Positions 45,188 through 54,337 of a stretch of DNA of 64,000 nucleotides are shown here, one piece after another. A model generated the notes under the pieces. It was not told where the DNA came from, searched no databases, and saw nothing but the letters and a program-made list of their open reading frames with translations. The stretch lies in the NCBI GenBank assembly GCA_963757395.1, contig CAVWRK010000016.1:186001-250000 (forward strand), given 5' to 3'. Position 1 is the stretch's first letter. Every line of letters begins with the position of its first letter. A program made the position numbers and the translations under genes. The stretch is from DATAOG01 sp963757395. GTDB taxonomy: Bacteria > Pseudomonadota > Alphaproteobacteria > Geminicoccales > Geminicoccaceae.

Positions 45188-46709
45188 GGCGGAGCGGGTC
45201 TTTCGCAACCTCTATCGCGATTCGGTCTCGCTGATGCAGCTCTCGGCGAAGATCGGGGCGCTCACGGGGATCAACCAGGCCTCGGCGGTGATGGCGACCG
45301 CCGGCAACCTCGATCTGCTGCGGGATGCCGGGCTGATCGCGGCCGCGGTCGCGCCGAGCCCGAATGATCTGCTGGTCGCGCTCGAAGGTGACGAGGCGGC
45401 TTTGGCCGATGCCCTCGCGGCCGCCGAAGCGGAGCTTACCCGCGCACCGGCCGCACGTGCCGACGGCGGGCCGCGCCGCATGCCGCCGAAGAGCCTCGAG
45501 ATGGCGCTTTCCGAGGTTCCGACCGCCAACCTCGCGCTGATCTCGACCCCCGGCGACTACGCCGGCGCCGAGGCCATGAAGGCGCTCCGTCTCGGCCTCA
45601 ACGTCATGCTGTTCAGCGACAACGTCACCCTCGAGGACGAGATCGCGCTCAAGCGCTACGCCCAGGGGCACGACCTCATGGTCATGGGGCCGGACTGCGG
45701 CACGGCGATCGTGAACGGCATCCCGCTCGGCTTCGCCAACGCCGTCCGCCGCGGCGAGATCGGCGCGGTCGCGGCCTCGGGCACGGGGCTGCAGCAGGTG
45801 ACCTGCCTGATCGATCGCTGGGGCAAGGGCATCTCGCAGGCGATCGGCACCGGCGGCCACGACCTCAGCGCAGCGGTCGGCGGCATCACGATGTTGCAGG
45901 GCCTGAACGCGCTCGCGGTTGATCCCGGCACCCGGGTCGTGGTGCTGATCTCGAAGCCGCCCGACCCCGAGATCGCGGCGCGGGTGCTGGCTGCGGCCGA
46001 GGCCGCCGGCAAGCCGATCGTGGTGAGCTTCCTTGGCGCCGACCCGGGCACGCTCCGACGACCGAACGTCCATCCCGTGCGCACGCTCGAGGACGCGGCC
46101 AGCCTCGCGGTGGCACTCGCCGGCGGACGGCGCCCGGACGCAGAGACCGAGCCGACCACGATCCCAGAGCTCGCGGCGGGCCAGAGATACGTCCGCGGGC
46201 TCTACAGCGGCGGCACCTTCTGCTACGAGGCCCTGCTGCTGCTCAGTGAGGCTCTCGGGAGGGTCGCCTCGAACACGCCGCTCGATCCCGACTGCCGGCT
46301 GGCGGACGTCTGGCGGAGCGAGGGCCACACGGCGATCGATCTCGGCGACGACGTCTTCACCCGCGGCCGGCCGCACCCGATGATCGACCAGACGCTGCGC
46401 ATCGAGCGCCTGCAGAAGGAGGCCGCCGACCCGGAGGTCGCGGTGATCCTGCTGGACGTCGTGCTCGGTTACGGCGCCCATGCCGACCCGGCCGCCGAGC
46501 TCGGGCCCGCGATCCGGAGTGCCGCGGCCGCGGCCGCCAGCACCGGCCGCCAGCTCGCGTTCGTGGGCTCGGTCTGCGGCACCGCGGCCGATCCGCAGGA
46601 CCTGGGCCGCCAGGAGGCGGCGCTCCGGGATGCGGGCGTGCTGCTCGCCGAAAGCAACGCCCAGGCGGTCCGCCTTGCGGCCCGGATCGCGGCTGGCGGC
46701 TCGGGCTGA
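45180..46709 (+). CDS. allF: FdrA/AllF-like acyl-CoA-synthetase-fold subunit
   Basis: A 509-residue protein with the succinyl-CoA-ligase-like two-domain fold: ISTPGDYAGAEAMKALRLGL, LMVMGPDCGTAIVNGIPLGF, ASGTGLQQVTCLIDRWGKGI, then the second domain GLYSGGTFCYEALLLLSEAL and VILLDVVLGYGAHADPAAEL. It matches FdrA (AllF), a core subunit of oxamate carbamoyltransferase. It overlaps allH by 8 nt and lies 5 nt before allG, so the three are translated together. Confidence 0.9.
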   Translation: MARAERVFRNLYRDSVSLMQLSAKIGALTGINQASAVMATAGNLDLLRDAGLIAAAVAPSPNDLLVALEGDEAALADALAAAEAELTRAPAARADGGPRRMPPKSLEMALSEVPTANLALISTPGDYAGAEAMKALRLGLNVMLFSDNVTLEDEIALKRYAQGHDLMVMGPDCGTAIVNGIPLGFANAVRRGEIGAVAASGTGLQQVTCLIDRWGKGISQAIGTGGHDLSAAVGGITMLQGLNALAVDPGTRVVVLISKPPDPEIAARVLAAAEAAGKPIVVSFLGADPGTLRRPNVHPVRTLEDAASLAVALAGGRRPDAETEPTTIPELAAGQRYVRGLYSGGTFCYEALLLLSEALGRVASNTPLDPDCRLADVWRSEGHTAIDLGDDVFTRGRPHPMIDQTLRIERLQKEAADPEVAVILLDVVLGYGAHADPAAELGPAIRSAAAAAASTGRQLAFVGSVCGTAADPQDLGRQEAALRDAGVLLAESNAQAVRLAARIAAGGSG

Positions 46710-46714
46710 GGGCA

Positions 46715-48136
46715 ATGCCGGCGCTGTTCGAGGAGGAGCTGCAGGTCGTCAACGTCGGCCTGTCGGCGTTCGCCGACGCGATCCGGGCGGCCGGTGGCAA
46801 CGCGCTCCAGATCGAGTGGCAGCCGCCCGGTCACGGCGATCCGCAGGTGGCGCGAAAGCTCGCCCGGCTGATCAACGAGCCGCGGATCGAGGGCGCCAAT
46901 CGCGAGGCCTTCGGCGCCTATCTCGCCGCCCAGCCCGTGCTCGAGGGGATCGGCCCTGCCCGCGCGCATGTCCCCGGACTCGGCGAGCGAACGATCCTGC
47001 ACGCCGGCCCGCCGATCGCCTGGGCCGACATGTGCGGGCCGATGCAGGGTGCGATCGTCGGCGCGATTCTCCACGAAGGCTGGGCCGCCGATGCCGAGAC
47101 GGCCGAAGCGCTCGCCAGTTCCGGAAAAATCGACTTCGCGCCCTGCCATCATCATGGTGCGGTCGGGCCGATGGCCGGCGTGATCAGCCCTTCGATGCCG
47201 GTCTGGGTGGTCGCCAACCCCGAGCATGGCAACCGCGCCTGCTGCAACCTCAACGAGGGCTTGGGCAAGGCCCTGCGCTTCGGCGCCAACGGTGACGAGG
47301 TGCTCGCGCGTCTGCGCTGGATGACCGAGGTGCTCGCGCCGGCGCTCGCGGCAGCGCTCAAGGTCCTGGGCGGGCTCGAGCTCAAGCCCTTGATGGCGCA
47401 GGCGCTGCACATGGGCGACGAGGTCCACAACCGGAACGTCGCCGCCTCGTCGCTGCTGCTGAAGCGCCTGGTGCCGGCGCTGCTGCGGACCAAGGTCGCA
47501 CCGGCCGAGATCGCCGCGGTGGTCGACTTCGTCGCCGGCAACGATCACTTCTTCCTCAACCTCTCGATGGCCGCCTGCAAGGTGATGCTCGATGCCGCAG
47601 CGGCCGTTCCGGGCAGCAGCCTCGTGACCGCGATGGCGCGCAACGGCGTCGAGTTCGGCATCCGCCTCAGCGGCACGGGCGATGCCTGGTTCACCGCCCC
47701 CGCCCCGATCGTCGATGGCCTGCTCTTTCCGGGATACACGACCGCCGACGCGGCGCCCGACCTCGGCGACAGCGCGATCACCGAGACCGCGGGCGTGGGC
47801 GGCTTCGCGATGGCGGCGGCACCCGCGATCGTCCAGTTCGTCGGCGGCGCGGCCCAGGATGCGCTCGCCAACACGCTCGCCATGAGCCACATCACCCTTG
47901 GCCGCAATGGCGCGTTCACGCTGCCGGCGCTCGACTTCACTGGCACGCCCGCCGGGATCGACGCGCGCAAGGTCGTCGATACCGGCATTGCGCCGGTCAT
48001 CAACACCGGGATCGCGCACCGGGCGGCCGGCGTCGGCCAGATCGGCGCCGGCATCACGCACGCTCCGCTCGCCTGCTTCGCCAAGGCGGTCGTGGCGCTC
48101 GCCGACCAGCTCGAGGCTGACGATGGCGGTCGGTGA
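46715..48136 (+). CDS. allG: DUF1116 protein, AllG-like subunit
   Basis: A 473-residue DUF1116 (YlbE) protein: LQVVNVGLSAFADAIRAAGG, MCGPMQGAIVGAILHEGWA, FAPCHHHGAVGPMAGVISPS, ALHMGDEVHNRNVAASSLLL and RLSGTGDAWFTAPAP. It is the largest partner in the AllFGH oxamate carbamoyltransferase. The 3' end overlaps the carbamate kinase gene by 14 nt. High confidence in family; the substrate is inferred. Confidence 0.9.
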   Translation: MPALFEEELQVVNVGLSAFADAIRAAGGNALQIEWQPPGHGDPQVARKLARLINEPRIEGANREAFGAYLAAQPVLEGIGPARAHVPGLGERTILHAGPPIAWADMCGPMQGAIVGAILHEGWAADAETAEALASSGKIDFAPCHHHGAVGPMAGVISPSMPVWVVANPEHGNRACCNLNEGLGKALRFGANGDEVLARLRWMTEVLAPALAAALKVLGGLELKPLMAQALHMGDEVHNRNVAASSLLLKRLVPALLRTKVAPAEIAAVVDFVAGNDHFFLNLSMAACKVMLDAAAAVPGSSLVTAMARNGVEFGIRLSGTGDAWFTAPAPIVDGLLFPGYTTADAAPDLGDSAITETAGVGGFAMAAAPAIVQFVGGAAQDALANTLAMSHITLGRNGAFTLPALDFTGTPAGIDARKVVDTGIAPVINTGIAHRAAGVGQIGAGITHAPLACFAKAVVALADQLEADDGGR

Positions 48137-49085
48137 GCGGACCGCCGTGGTCGCGGTCGGCGGCAACTCGCTGATCCTCGACCCGGCGCGCCAGTCGATC
48201 CCGGACCAGTACCGCGCGGCCGCGACCACCGCGCACCACATCGCCGAAATGGTGGCGAGCGGCTGGAACGTGGTCGTGACCCACGGCAGCGGGCCGCAGG
48301 TGGGCTTCATCCTCAGGCGCTCCGAGCTCGCGATCGCCGAGGTGCCGCCGGTGCCGATGGACTACGCGGCCGCCGACCTCCAGGGTGCGATCGGCTACAT
48401 GTTCCAACGCGCGCTCGGCAACGAGTTCCGGCGGCGCGGCATCGAGCGCCGGGCGGCGACCGTGGTGACGCAGGTGCTGGTCGACCCCGCCGATCCGGCG
48501 TTCGCCGATCCGATCAAGCCGATCGGCTCCTACATGGACCAGGCGACCGCCCTGATCCGGGCGCAGGAGCTCGGCTGGATCGTCAAAGAGGATGCCGGCC
48601 GCGGCTTCCGGCGCGTGGTCGCCTCGCCCCTGCCGCGGGGGATCGTCGAGATCCAGGAGATCGAGCACCTGGTCAAGGCGGGCTACGTCGTGATCGCCTG
48701 CGGCGGCGGCGGCATCCCGGTCTGTCGGGACACAGCCGGCGACCTCGAGGGCGTCGAGGCGGTGATCGACAAGGACCTCGCCTCGAGCATGCTGGCGCGC
48801 GAGCTCGATGCCGACCTCCTGCTGATCTCGACCGGGGTCCCAAAGGTCGCGATCGCCTTCGGCCGCCCGGAACAGCGCTGGCTCGACCGGATCACCCGCG
48901 CCGAGGCGGAAGCCCACCTCGCCGCCGGCGAGTTCGCCGAGGGCAGCATGGCGCCCAAGATCCGGGCGATCATCGGCTATCTCGACCGCCCCGACCGCCA
49001 AGCCCGCCAGGGCCTGATCACCGACCCTGAGAACATCGGCCGCGCGCTGCGCGGCGAGACTGGGACCACGATCGTCGCCGACTGA
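48123..49085 (+). CDS. allK: Carbamate kinase
   Basis: A 320-residue amino-acid-kinase-fold enzyme: VVAVGGNSLILD, VVVTHGSGPQVGFILRRSEL, PIGSYMDQATA, IACGGGGIPVCRDTAG, VIDKDLASSMLARELDADLL and FAEGSMAPKIRAIIGYLD. It converts carbamoyl phosphate and ADP to ATP, NH3 and CO2. Its position directly after AllHFG fits energy recovery from the carbamoyl phosphate they release. The start ATG 48123 lies within the allG 3' end. Confidence 0.95.
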   Translation: MAVGERTAVVAVGGNSLILDPARQSIPDQYRAAATTAHHIAEMVASGWNVVVTHGSGPQVGFILRRSELAIAEVPPVPMDYAAADLQGAIGYMFQRALGNEFRRRGIERRAATVVTQVLVDPADPAFADPIKPIGSYMDQATALIRAQELGWIVKEDAGRGFRRVVASPLPRGIVEIQEIEHLVKAGYVVIACGGGGIPVCRDTAGDLEGVEAVIDKDLASSMLARELDADLLLISTGVPKVAIAFGRPEQRWLDRITRAEAEAHLAAGEFAEGSMAPKIRAIIGYLDRPDRQARQGLITDPENIGRALRGETGTTIVAD

Positions 49086-49099
49086 CGAAGGCGGCGCGG

Positions 49100-49128
49100 T
49101 TGACACTCTGCGGGCCGATACCGCTTAA
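49100..49128 (+). promoter_or_regulatory. Candidate promoter upstream of BKACE gene
   Basis: TTGACA at 49100-49105 and GCTTAA at 49123-49128 are separated by 17 nt, 72 nt before the BKACE start. This is the largest gap within the cluster, so the BKACE gene may have its own promoter. Confidence 0.4.
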
Positions 49129-49200
49129 TCCCAGGCGAGGCTGACGGGGGCGGCAGGGGACGCTCGGCGATCGCCGAGACGTGGAAAAAGGGAGAAAAAA

Positions 49201-50137
49201 ATGGCTGCGGGCCAGAAGGTCATCATCACCTGTGCCGTCACCGGCTCGATCCACACCCCGACCATGACGCCCTATCTGCCGATCACGCCGTCCGAGATCG
49301 CCGAAGCCGCGATCGGCGCGGCCGAGGCCGGTGCTGCGATCATCCACCTGCACGCGCGCGACCCGGAGACCGGCCGGCCGACGCCTGATCCTTCCGTGTT
49401 CATGCAGTTCCTGCCGCGGATCAAGCAGGCGTCCGATGCGATCGTCAACATCACGACCGGCGGCGGCCACGGCATGACCGTCGACGAGCGCTTGGCCGCG
49501 CCGTTGCGCGCGCAACCCGAGATGACCTCGCTCAACATGGGCTCGATGAATTTTGGTCTTTTCCCCATGCTAAGCCGCTACAAGGACTTCAAGTTCGAGT
49601 GGGAGCGCCAGCACCTCGAGGCTTCCCGCGACTTTATTTTCCGGAATACCTACAAGGACATCGAAAAGATCATCCAGGCGCTGGCCGAGGGCTGCGGCAC
49701 CCGCTTCGAATTCGAGTGCTACGACGTCGGCCACCTCTACAACCTCGCCCACTTCCTCGACCGCGGCCTGGTCAAGCCGCCCCTGTTCGTGCAGACGATC
49801 TTCGGCATCCTGGGCGGCATCGGCGCCGACCCGGAGAACCTGGTCCACATGCGCCGGATCGCCGACAAGCTGTTCGGCGCGGACTACCAATGGTCGATCC
49901 TCGCCGCCGGCCGCCACCAGATTCCCATCTGTACGATGGGCGCCACGATGGGCGCCAACGTCCGGGTCGGCCTCGAAGACTCGATCTACGTCGGCCGCGG
50001 CCAGCTCGCCAAGAGCAACGCCGAACAAGTCGACAAAAATCCGCACGATCCTCGAAGCTCTTTCCCTGGAAATCGCCACCCCCACCGAAGCCCGCGCCAT
50101 GCTCGCCCTCAAGGGCGGCGACCAGGTGGCGTTCTGA
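49201..50137 (+). CDS. Beta-keto acid cleavage enzyme (BKACE, DUF849), C-terminal frameshift
   Basis: A zinc-dependent BKACE protein of about 311 residues: KVIITCAVTGSIHTPTMTPY, AAIIHLHARDPETGRPTPDP, NITTGGGHGMTVDERL, MTSLNMGSMNFG and FECYDVGHLYNLAHF. One extra A in an A5 run near 50036 shifts the frame; the family-like end IRTILEALSLEIATPTEARA to QVAF stops at 50137. BKACE enzymes condense acetyl-CoA with a beta-keto acid and release acetoacetate plus a CoA ester. A GGGAG site precedes the ATG. Confidence 0.92.
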
Positions 50138-50230
50138 GCGCCCAACGACCGCTTGATTACGACCACCTCTCGGCTCCAAGGCCGCAAGCGGCTCCTGGTC
50201 AGTTTTCTCCGGGCGAATGAGGCTCCAGGT

Positions 50231-50560
50231 ATGGATGACGAGACGCAGCTGGAGTTACTAAAGCACAACCGCTTTCTGAGGCAGCTCCATGAATGGATGA
50301 TAACGGTTTCGGAGCAGCAGATCGAGGACTGGGAAGCGCTGGGGAGACTGAATGGTATCGTCTCCCATCTAATCGATGTTGTTTTGAAAGTCTCAAATGA
50401 CAGAGCAGATGTTAGGGGCGATCTAGTTAAGTTGGACGAGAAGCTCGTCGCTTTGCAGGAGTATCTGGGCGACTTGCATGCCCGACCAAGGCCGATTCCG
50501 GGAAAACCTCCAGACCTTTCGGTCATATTAGGCGGCCGCAACGATGACAAGAAAAGCTAG
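50231..50560 (+). CDS. Small hypothetical helical protein
   Basis: A 109-residue protein MDDETQLELLKHNRFLRQLH, mainly helical with a probable coiled-coil stretch (LNGIVSHLIDVVLKVSNDRA, GDLVKLDEKLVALQEYLGDL) and a basic/Pro C-terminus. It uses markedly more A/T third positions than its neighbours, which suggests acquired DNA. I recognise no family. GAGG lies 8 nt before the ATG. Confidence 0.55.
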   Translation: MDDETQLELLKHNRFLRQLHEWMITVSEQQIEDWEALGRLNGIVSHLIDVVLKVSNDRADVRGDLVKLDEKLVALQEYLGDLHARPRPIPGKPPDLSVILGGRNDDKKS

Positions 50561-50574
50561 CTAGTTCAATTCAC

Positions 50575-50927
50575 TATGCGTTCGAGCCCGAAGCGTCCGG
50601 CAGCGGGCTGGTACAGTTCGTTGACGTCCCCGAGGCTCACACCTCCGGCGCGACCGAACCGGCCGCCGCCGAGCAGGCCCTCGACTGCCTAATCGCGGCG
50701 CTCGGCGGCTATATCAAGCTGGCACGGAAAATCCCCCGCCCGAGCCCGGCGCGCGGCCGCCCCGTCGCCACCTTACCGCCCGTGGTCACGGCCAAGCTCG
50801 CGCTGTACGAGGCCATGCGCGCCCAAGGCATCACCTGTCCCTGCTCGAGGTGCTGGCGACGCTGGCACCGGTCGATGAGGAGTTGCCGCCGATCGCTGAA
50901 CTCGACCTCGATCCGGTCGAGCTTTGA
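50575..50927 (+). pseudogene. HicB-type antitoxin remnant
   Basis: The frame from 50575 reads YAFEPEASGSGLVQFVDVPE then GATEPAAAEQALDCLIAALG and PSPARGRPVATLPPVVTAKL, the HicB-like layout with a PAxGR linker. It has no start codon, and after EAMRAQGIT the frame shifts and the helix-turn-helix is missing. The shifted end LEVLATLAPVDEELPPIAEL closes at 50927. No hicA toxin is adjacent. Confidence 0.55.
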
Positions 50928-51398
50928 TCGCGCTATACCTACGCGCTGCGGTTGGCGCGGGTTACGACGGAAGTAGCGGGCCGAGTCCCATTGCCAATAT
51001 CATAAGCAATACGAGGACGATGACGGCCACACCTAGAAAGCCTTCCCCGACATGCGCCCGTTACGCAGGTCCAACTCGAGCTTGCAGTCTCGAATAGTAC
51101 TCACGATCAAACCTGCCAACCAGTGCGTTCTTCTGCTCAAGGGACCTCCTCCGAGCAGCCCTCGCTGCTCTGGCTAGAAGTCCCTTAGCAAGACGCGGAT
51201 TGGCGACCGTCCGGATGTCGCCTCACCAAGGGCACGAAAACAGCCTTTGCGGAACCTTGCATCCCGCCGTGAGAACGCCCAGCCCGCCGGGCGTTACCGC
51301 TCATGCATCGTCTGCGGTCGCTTCACCACATGCAACGAGCTAGCTGAACAGGTGCGATAAGCAGCAGAACAGCTGCGTCACTGTAGCCGAATTTTGAG
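50928..51398. other. Intergenic stretch without recognisable genes
   Basis: About 470 bases between the HicB remnant and the REP-like repeats. No open frame with family character, RNA gene or clear promoter is seen. A GC-rich palindrome CCCAGCCCGCCGGGC lies near 51278. It is probably an accumulation of insertion scars. Confidence 0.5.
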
Positions 51399-51449
51399 CC
51401 CGGGAGAAAAGGTGTCAGGCCCGGGAGAAAAGGTGTCAGGAACCTTTCC
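51399..51449. repeat. REP-like element: two 21-bp tandem copies plus hairpin
   Basis: A 21-bp unit containing GGGAGAAAAGGTGTCAGG is repeated exactly at 51399-51419 and 51420-51440. The second copy extends into AAAGGT-GTCAGGA-ACCTTT, a stem-loop at 51429-51447. Such GGTGTCAGGAACC hairpins resemble elements mobilised by REP-associated tyrosine transposases, but no transposase is in the window. Confidence 0.6.
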
Positions 51450-51469
51450 GCAGCTCGACGGGACGCGCG

Positions 51470-51679
51470 TCACGCCGCTTGGCGGGCCTTGGTCGTGGGT
51501 TCGGGGATCGGGTCGCCGCCGGCGCGGCAGGCGGCGATCCAGGCTTCGATGGCGTCGCCGATCTCGTGGACCGCGGCCTCCGGCGTCGTGCCGAAGGCCG
51601 AGCAGCCCGGCAGGTCGGGCACGACCGCGATGTAGCCCTCGTCGTCGTCGCTCCAGAACACCTCGACCAGGTATTTCAT
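51470..51679 (-). CDS. Orphan HicB-family antitoxin-like protein
   Basis: A 69-residue protein MKYLVEVFWSDDDEGYIAVV with the HicB partial RNase-H-like fold (VPDLPGCSAFGTTPEAAVHE, IGDAIEAWIAACRAGG). The start at 51679 has AAGGG 7 nt upstream. No C-terminal DNA-binding domain and no hicA toxin gene are adjacent, so it is a solitary HicB-like protein, a common type. Confidence 0.85.
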   Translation of the reverse strand: MKYLVEVFWSDDDEGYIAVVPDLPGCSAFGTTPEAAVHEIGDAIEAWIAACRAGGDPIPEPTTKARQAA

Positions 51680-51716
51680 CAGCAAACCCTTCGTTCGCGC
51701 ACCGGCGCGGCGCCGG

Positions 51717-53342
51717 TCAGCCGCGGACGCGGGGCAGGATGAGGTAGGGCCAGGGGCCGGGGAGTTCGCCGAGGGGGACTTCGATCAGGGCGGGCTCGTT
51801 GCGGGCAAGCGCACGGTCGAGGGCGGTGCGGAGGTCGGCCGGAGTGGTTGCGCGTTGGGAAAACAGTGAAAAAGAGGCGGCGAGCTTCGGAAAATCGGGG
51901 TTGGTGAGGTCGCTGGCGATCACGCGGTTGCCGTAGAGCTCGCGTTGGATGCGTTTGACGTTGCCGTAGGCGCGATCGTTGAAGACCACGGCGACCACGG
52001 GGATGTTGTATTGGGCGGCGGTCGCGAGCTCCTGGACGTTGTACATGAAGCCGCCGTCGCCCGCGATCGCGACCACGGCGCGTTCGGGGCACGCGACTTT
52101 GGCGCCGAGGGCCGCCGGATAGCTGAAGCCGAGCGTGCCCTGGTAGCTGGAGCTCAGGTACTGGCGCGGCCCGTGGACCGGAAAAGCGAGGCGCGAGACG
52201 TAGCCGATCTGGGTCAGGTCCTCGACCAGGATGCCGTCCTCGGGCAAGGCGCTCCGGATTGCGTCGATGTAGCCGTGCTGGGGGGCGAGCTCGCGGCGGA
52301 GGAGGTTTCCCACTTCGGCCTTGACCGCGGACACGCGCGCGCGCCAAGCCGGGCGCTGGTTGCTCTTGACTGCCGGCAGCAACGCTCGCAGCGCCTGGCC
52401 GGCATCGGCCAAAAGCGCCACCTCGGGGCGAGCATGTCGCGAAATCTCGGTCGGGTCGAGGTCGATCCGGATGACCTTCAGGTCCTGGTCGAGGCCCCAG
52501 TCCATCTGCACGCGCTGGAAGCGCGAGCCCACGGCGAGTGCCACATCGACCTCGGGCCAGAGCCTGTGGGCCGCGGTGATGTTGAGGCTCAGGTCCGAGC
52601 GCCCGTCCATGACGCCAAGGCCCATCCAGCCGGCGGCCACCGGGGCGCCGAGGCGTTCGGCCAAGTCTCGGACTTCCGGGCTCGCCTCCTGAGCGCCGCC
52701 GCCCGCGAAGATCATGGGCCGCTCGGCGCCGTTCAACAGATCGGCCGCGCGCTCGAGGGCGTCCGGATCGGGCTCCGGGTGGATCACGGGCTGTGGTCCC
52801 TGCGGTTCGCGGGTGATCCAGCCCTCGCGCGCCATGACGTCCATCGGCATCTCGAGAGCGACGGGCCGCGGCCGGCCGCTTCTCATCTGGGCGAAGGCCT
52901 CGGCGACGAGTCGGAAAGCCTCCTCGGGCGCCTCGATGCGGGCGGCCCATTTGGTCAGCCGCTGCATGATCCCGAGCTGGTCCGGGATCTCGTGCAGCAG
53001 GCCGGCGCCGCGGCCGATCCAGCGGGACGGGATCTGGCCGGACAGGCAGAGCACGGGCGCGCTGGCGCCATAGGCGGTCGCGAGCGCTGCGGTCGTGTTG
53101 AGAAAACCCGGGCCTGGCACGACGCAGTAGGCGCCGGGGCGGCCGGTCGCGGCGGCGTAGCCATGGGCCATGTAGCCGGCCGCCTGCTCATGCCGGACGA
53201 CGATCACCCGCAGGCGCTCGGCACAATCGTAGAGGGCGCTGAAGAACGGGTCGTTCTGGACGCCCGGCAGCACGAACAGGGTGTCCACGCCCTGGGCCAG
53301 GACCGCGCGCATCAGCGCTTCGCCGCCGGTCATTCTTGTCAT
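51717..53342 (-). CDS. Thiamine-diphosphate-dependent enzyme (acetolactate synthase-like)
   Basis: A 541-residue three-domain ThDP enzyme: the catalytic Glu in VVRHEQAAGYMAHGYA, the middle domain PMIFAGGGAQEASPEVRDLA, and the cofactor motif AGDGGFMYNVQELATAAQYN...VVFND. It is shorter than biosynthetic acetolactate synthase and has no regulatory subunit nearby. A decarboxylase or lyase for a 2-oxo acid is likelier. It is divergent from the ABC permeases and may act on a product of that uptake system. Confidence 0.9.
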   Translation of the reverse strand: MTRMTGGEALMRAVLAQGVDTLFVLPGVQNDPFFSALYDCAERLRVIVVRHEQAAGYMAHGYAAATGRPGAYCVVPGPGFLNTTAALATAYGASAPVLCLSGQIPSRWIGRGAGLLHEIPDQLGIMQRLTKWAARIEAPEEAFRLVAEAFAQMRSGRPRPVALEMPMDVMAREGWITREPQGPQPVIHPEPDPDALERAADLLNGAERPMIFAGGGAQEASPEVRDLAERLGAPVAAGWMGLGVMDGRSDLSLNITAAHRLWPEVDVALAVGSRFQRVQMDWGLDQDLKVIRIDLDPTEISRHARPEVALLADAGQALRALLPAVKSNQRPAWRARVSAVKAEVGNLLRRELAPQHGYIDAIRSALPEDGILVEDLTQIGYVSRLAFPVHGPRQYLSSSYQGTLGFSYPAALGAKVACPERAVVAIAGDGGFMYNVQELATAAQYNIPVVAVVFNDRAYGNVKRIQRELYGNRVIASDLTNPDFPKLAASFSLFSQRATTPADLRTALDRALARNEPALIEVPLGELPGPWPYLILPRVRG

Positions 53343-53485
53343 TTTCGACCTCTCCCGTTCCGGTGCTCCGCCCGGGCTCCGGCGCGAGCTTAGCCAGCGC
53401 GCTCTTGGCTGTGAACCGCGGCGGTGTCATGAAGTGACCTCGAGCGCCGATCTCATGACCCGCCGCCGACCTGCGTGATCTGTCG

Positions 53486-54337
53486 ATGCCGCATGCCCTG
53501 AAGCAGCTCCTTGCCGACCGCGCCGCGCTGTTCGGCCTGATCGTGATCGCCGGCATGACGCTCGCCGCCCTGCTCGCGGGCGTGCTCGCGCCTTACTCGC
53601 CGGACGAGCAGTTCTTCGACGGCCTGACCCTCGAGGGCGCGCCGTTGCCGCCGAACGGGCATTTCTGGCTCGGCACCGACCTGCTCGGCCGGGACCTGCT
53701 CTCGCGCCTGATCTTCGGCGCCCGCACGTCGATGATCATCGGCATCGCCGCCAATGGCGTCGCGGTGTTGACCGGCACCCTCCTGGGCGTGATCGCCGGC
53801 TATCTCGGCGGCTGGATCGGGGCTGCAATCATGCGCTTCACCGACCTGATGATGGCGTTTCCGGCGCTCTTGCTGGCGATCGCGCTGGCGGCGATCTTCA
53901 GCCCATCGCTCTGGATCGTGGCGCTCGTGATCGCGATGGTGAACTGGGTTCAGGTCGCGCGCGTCGTCTACACCCAGACCCGCGGCCTGGTTGAGAAAGA
54001 ATTCATCGAGGCCTGCCGGGCGCTCGGCGCCAGCTCGCTGCGCATCCTCGGCCGCCACATCCTCCCTCATCTGGTGCCGACCATGCTGGTCTGGGGCACG
54101 CTCGGGATCGCGACCACGGTCCTGCTCGAGGCGACGCTTTCCTTCCTCGGCGTCGGCGTCCGTCCGCCGACGCCGTCCTGGGGCAACATCATCTTCGAGA
54201 ACCAGACCTACTTCGCGACCGCGCCCTGGCTGGTTTTTTTCCCAGGCGCCGCGATCCTGTTGCTGGCGCTCGCCTTCAACCTGGTCGGCGACGCGCTCCA
54301 CGACGCTCTCGACCCGACCCAGCGGGGCCGCGGCTGA
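53486..54337 (+). CDS. ABC transporter permease, DppC/OppC type
   Basis: A 283-residue membrane protein with six predicted helices: GTDLLGRDLLSRLIFGARTS is the OppC-type start, and the EAA loop is EACRALGASSLRILGRHILP. The C-terminal end is GVGVRPPTPSWGNIIFENQT. It precedes the DppB-type gene, reversing the usual order, and overlaps it in TGATG. It probably imports peptides or amides with the binding protein at 57663. Confidence 0.93.
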   Translation: MPHALKQLLADRAALFGLIVIAGMTLAALLAGVLAPYSPDEQFFDGLTLEGAPLPPNGHFWLGTDLLGRDLLSRLIFGARTSMIIGIAANGVAVLTGTLLGVIAGYLGGWIGAAIMRFTDLMMAFPALLLAIALAAIFSPSLWIVALVIAMVNWVQVARVVYTQTRGLVEKEFIEACRALGASSLRILGRHILPHLVPTMLVWGTLGIATTVLLEATLSFLGVGVRPPTPSWGNIIFENQTYFATAPWLVFFPGAAILLLALAFNLVGDALHDALDPTQRGRG

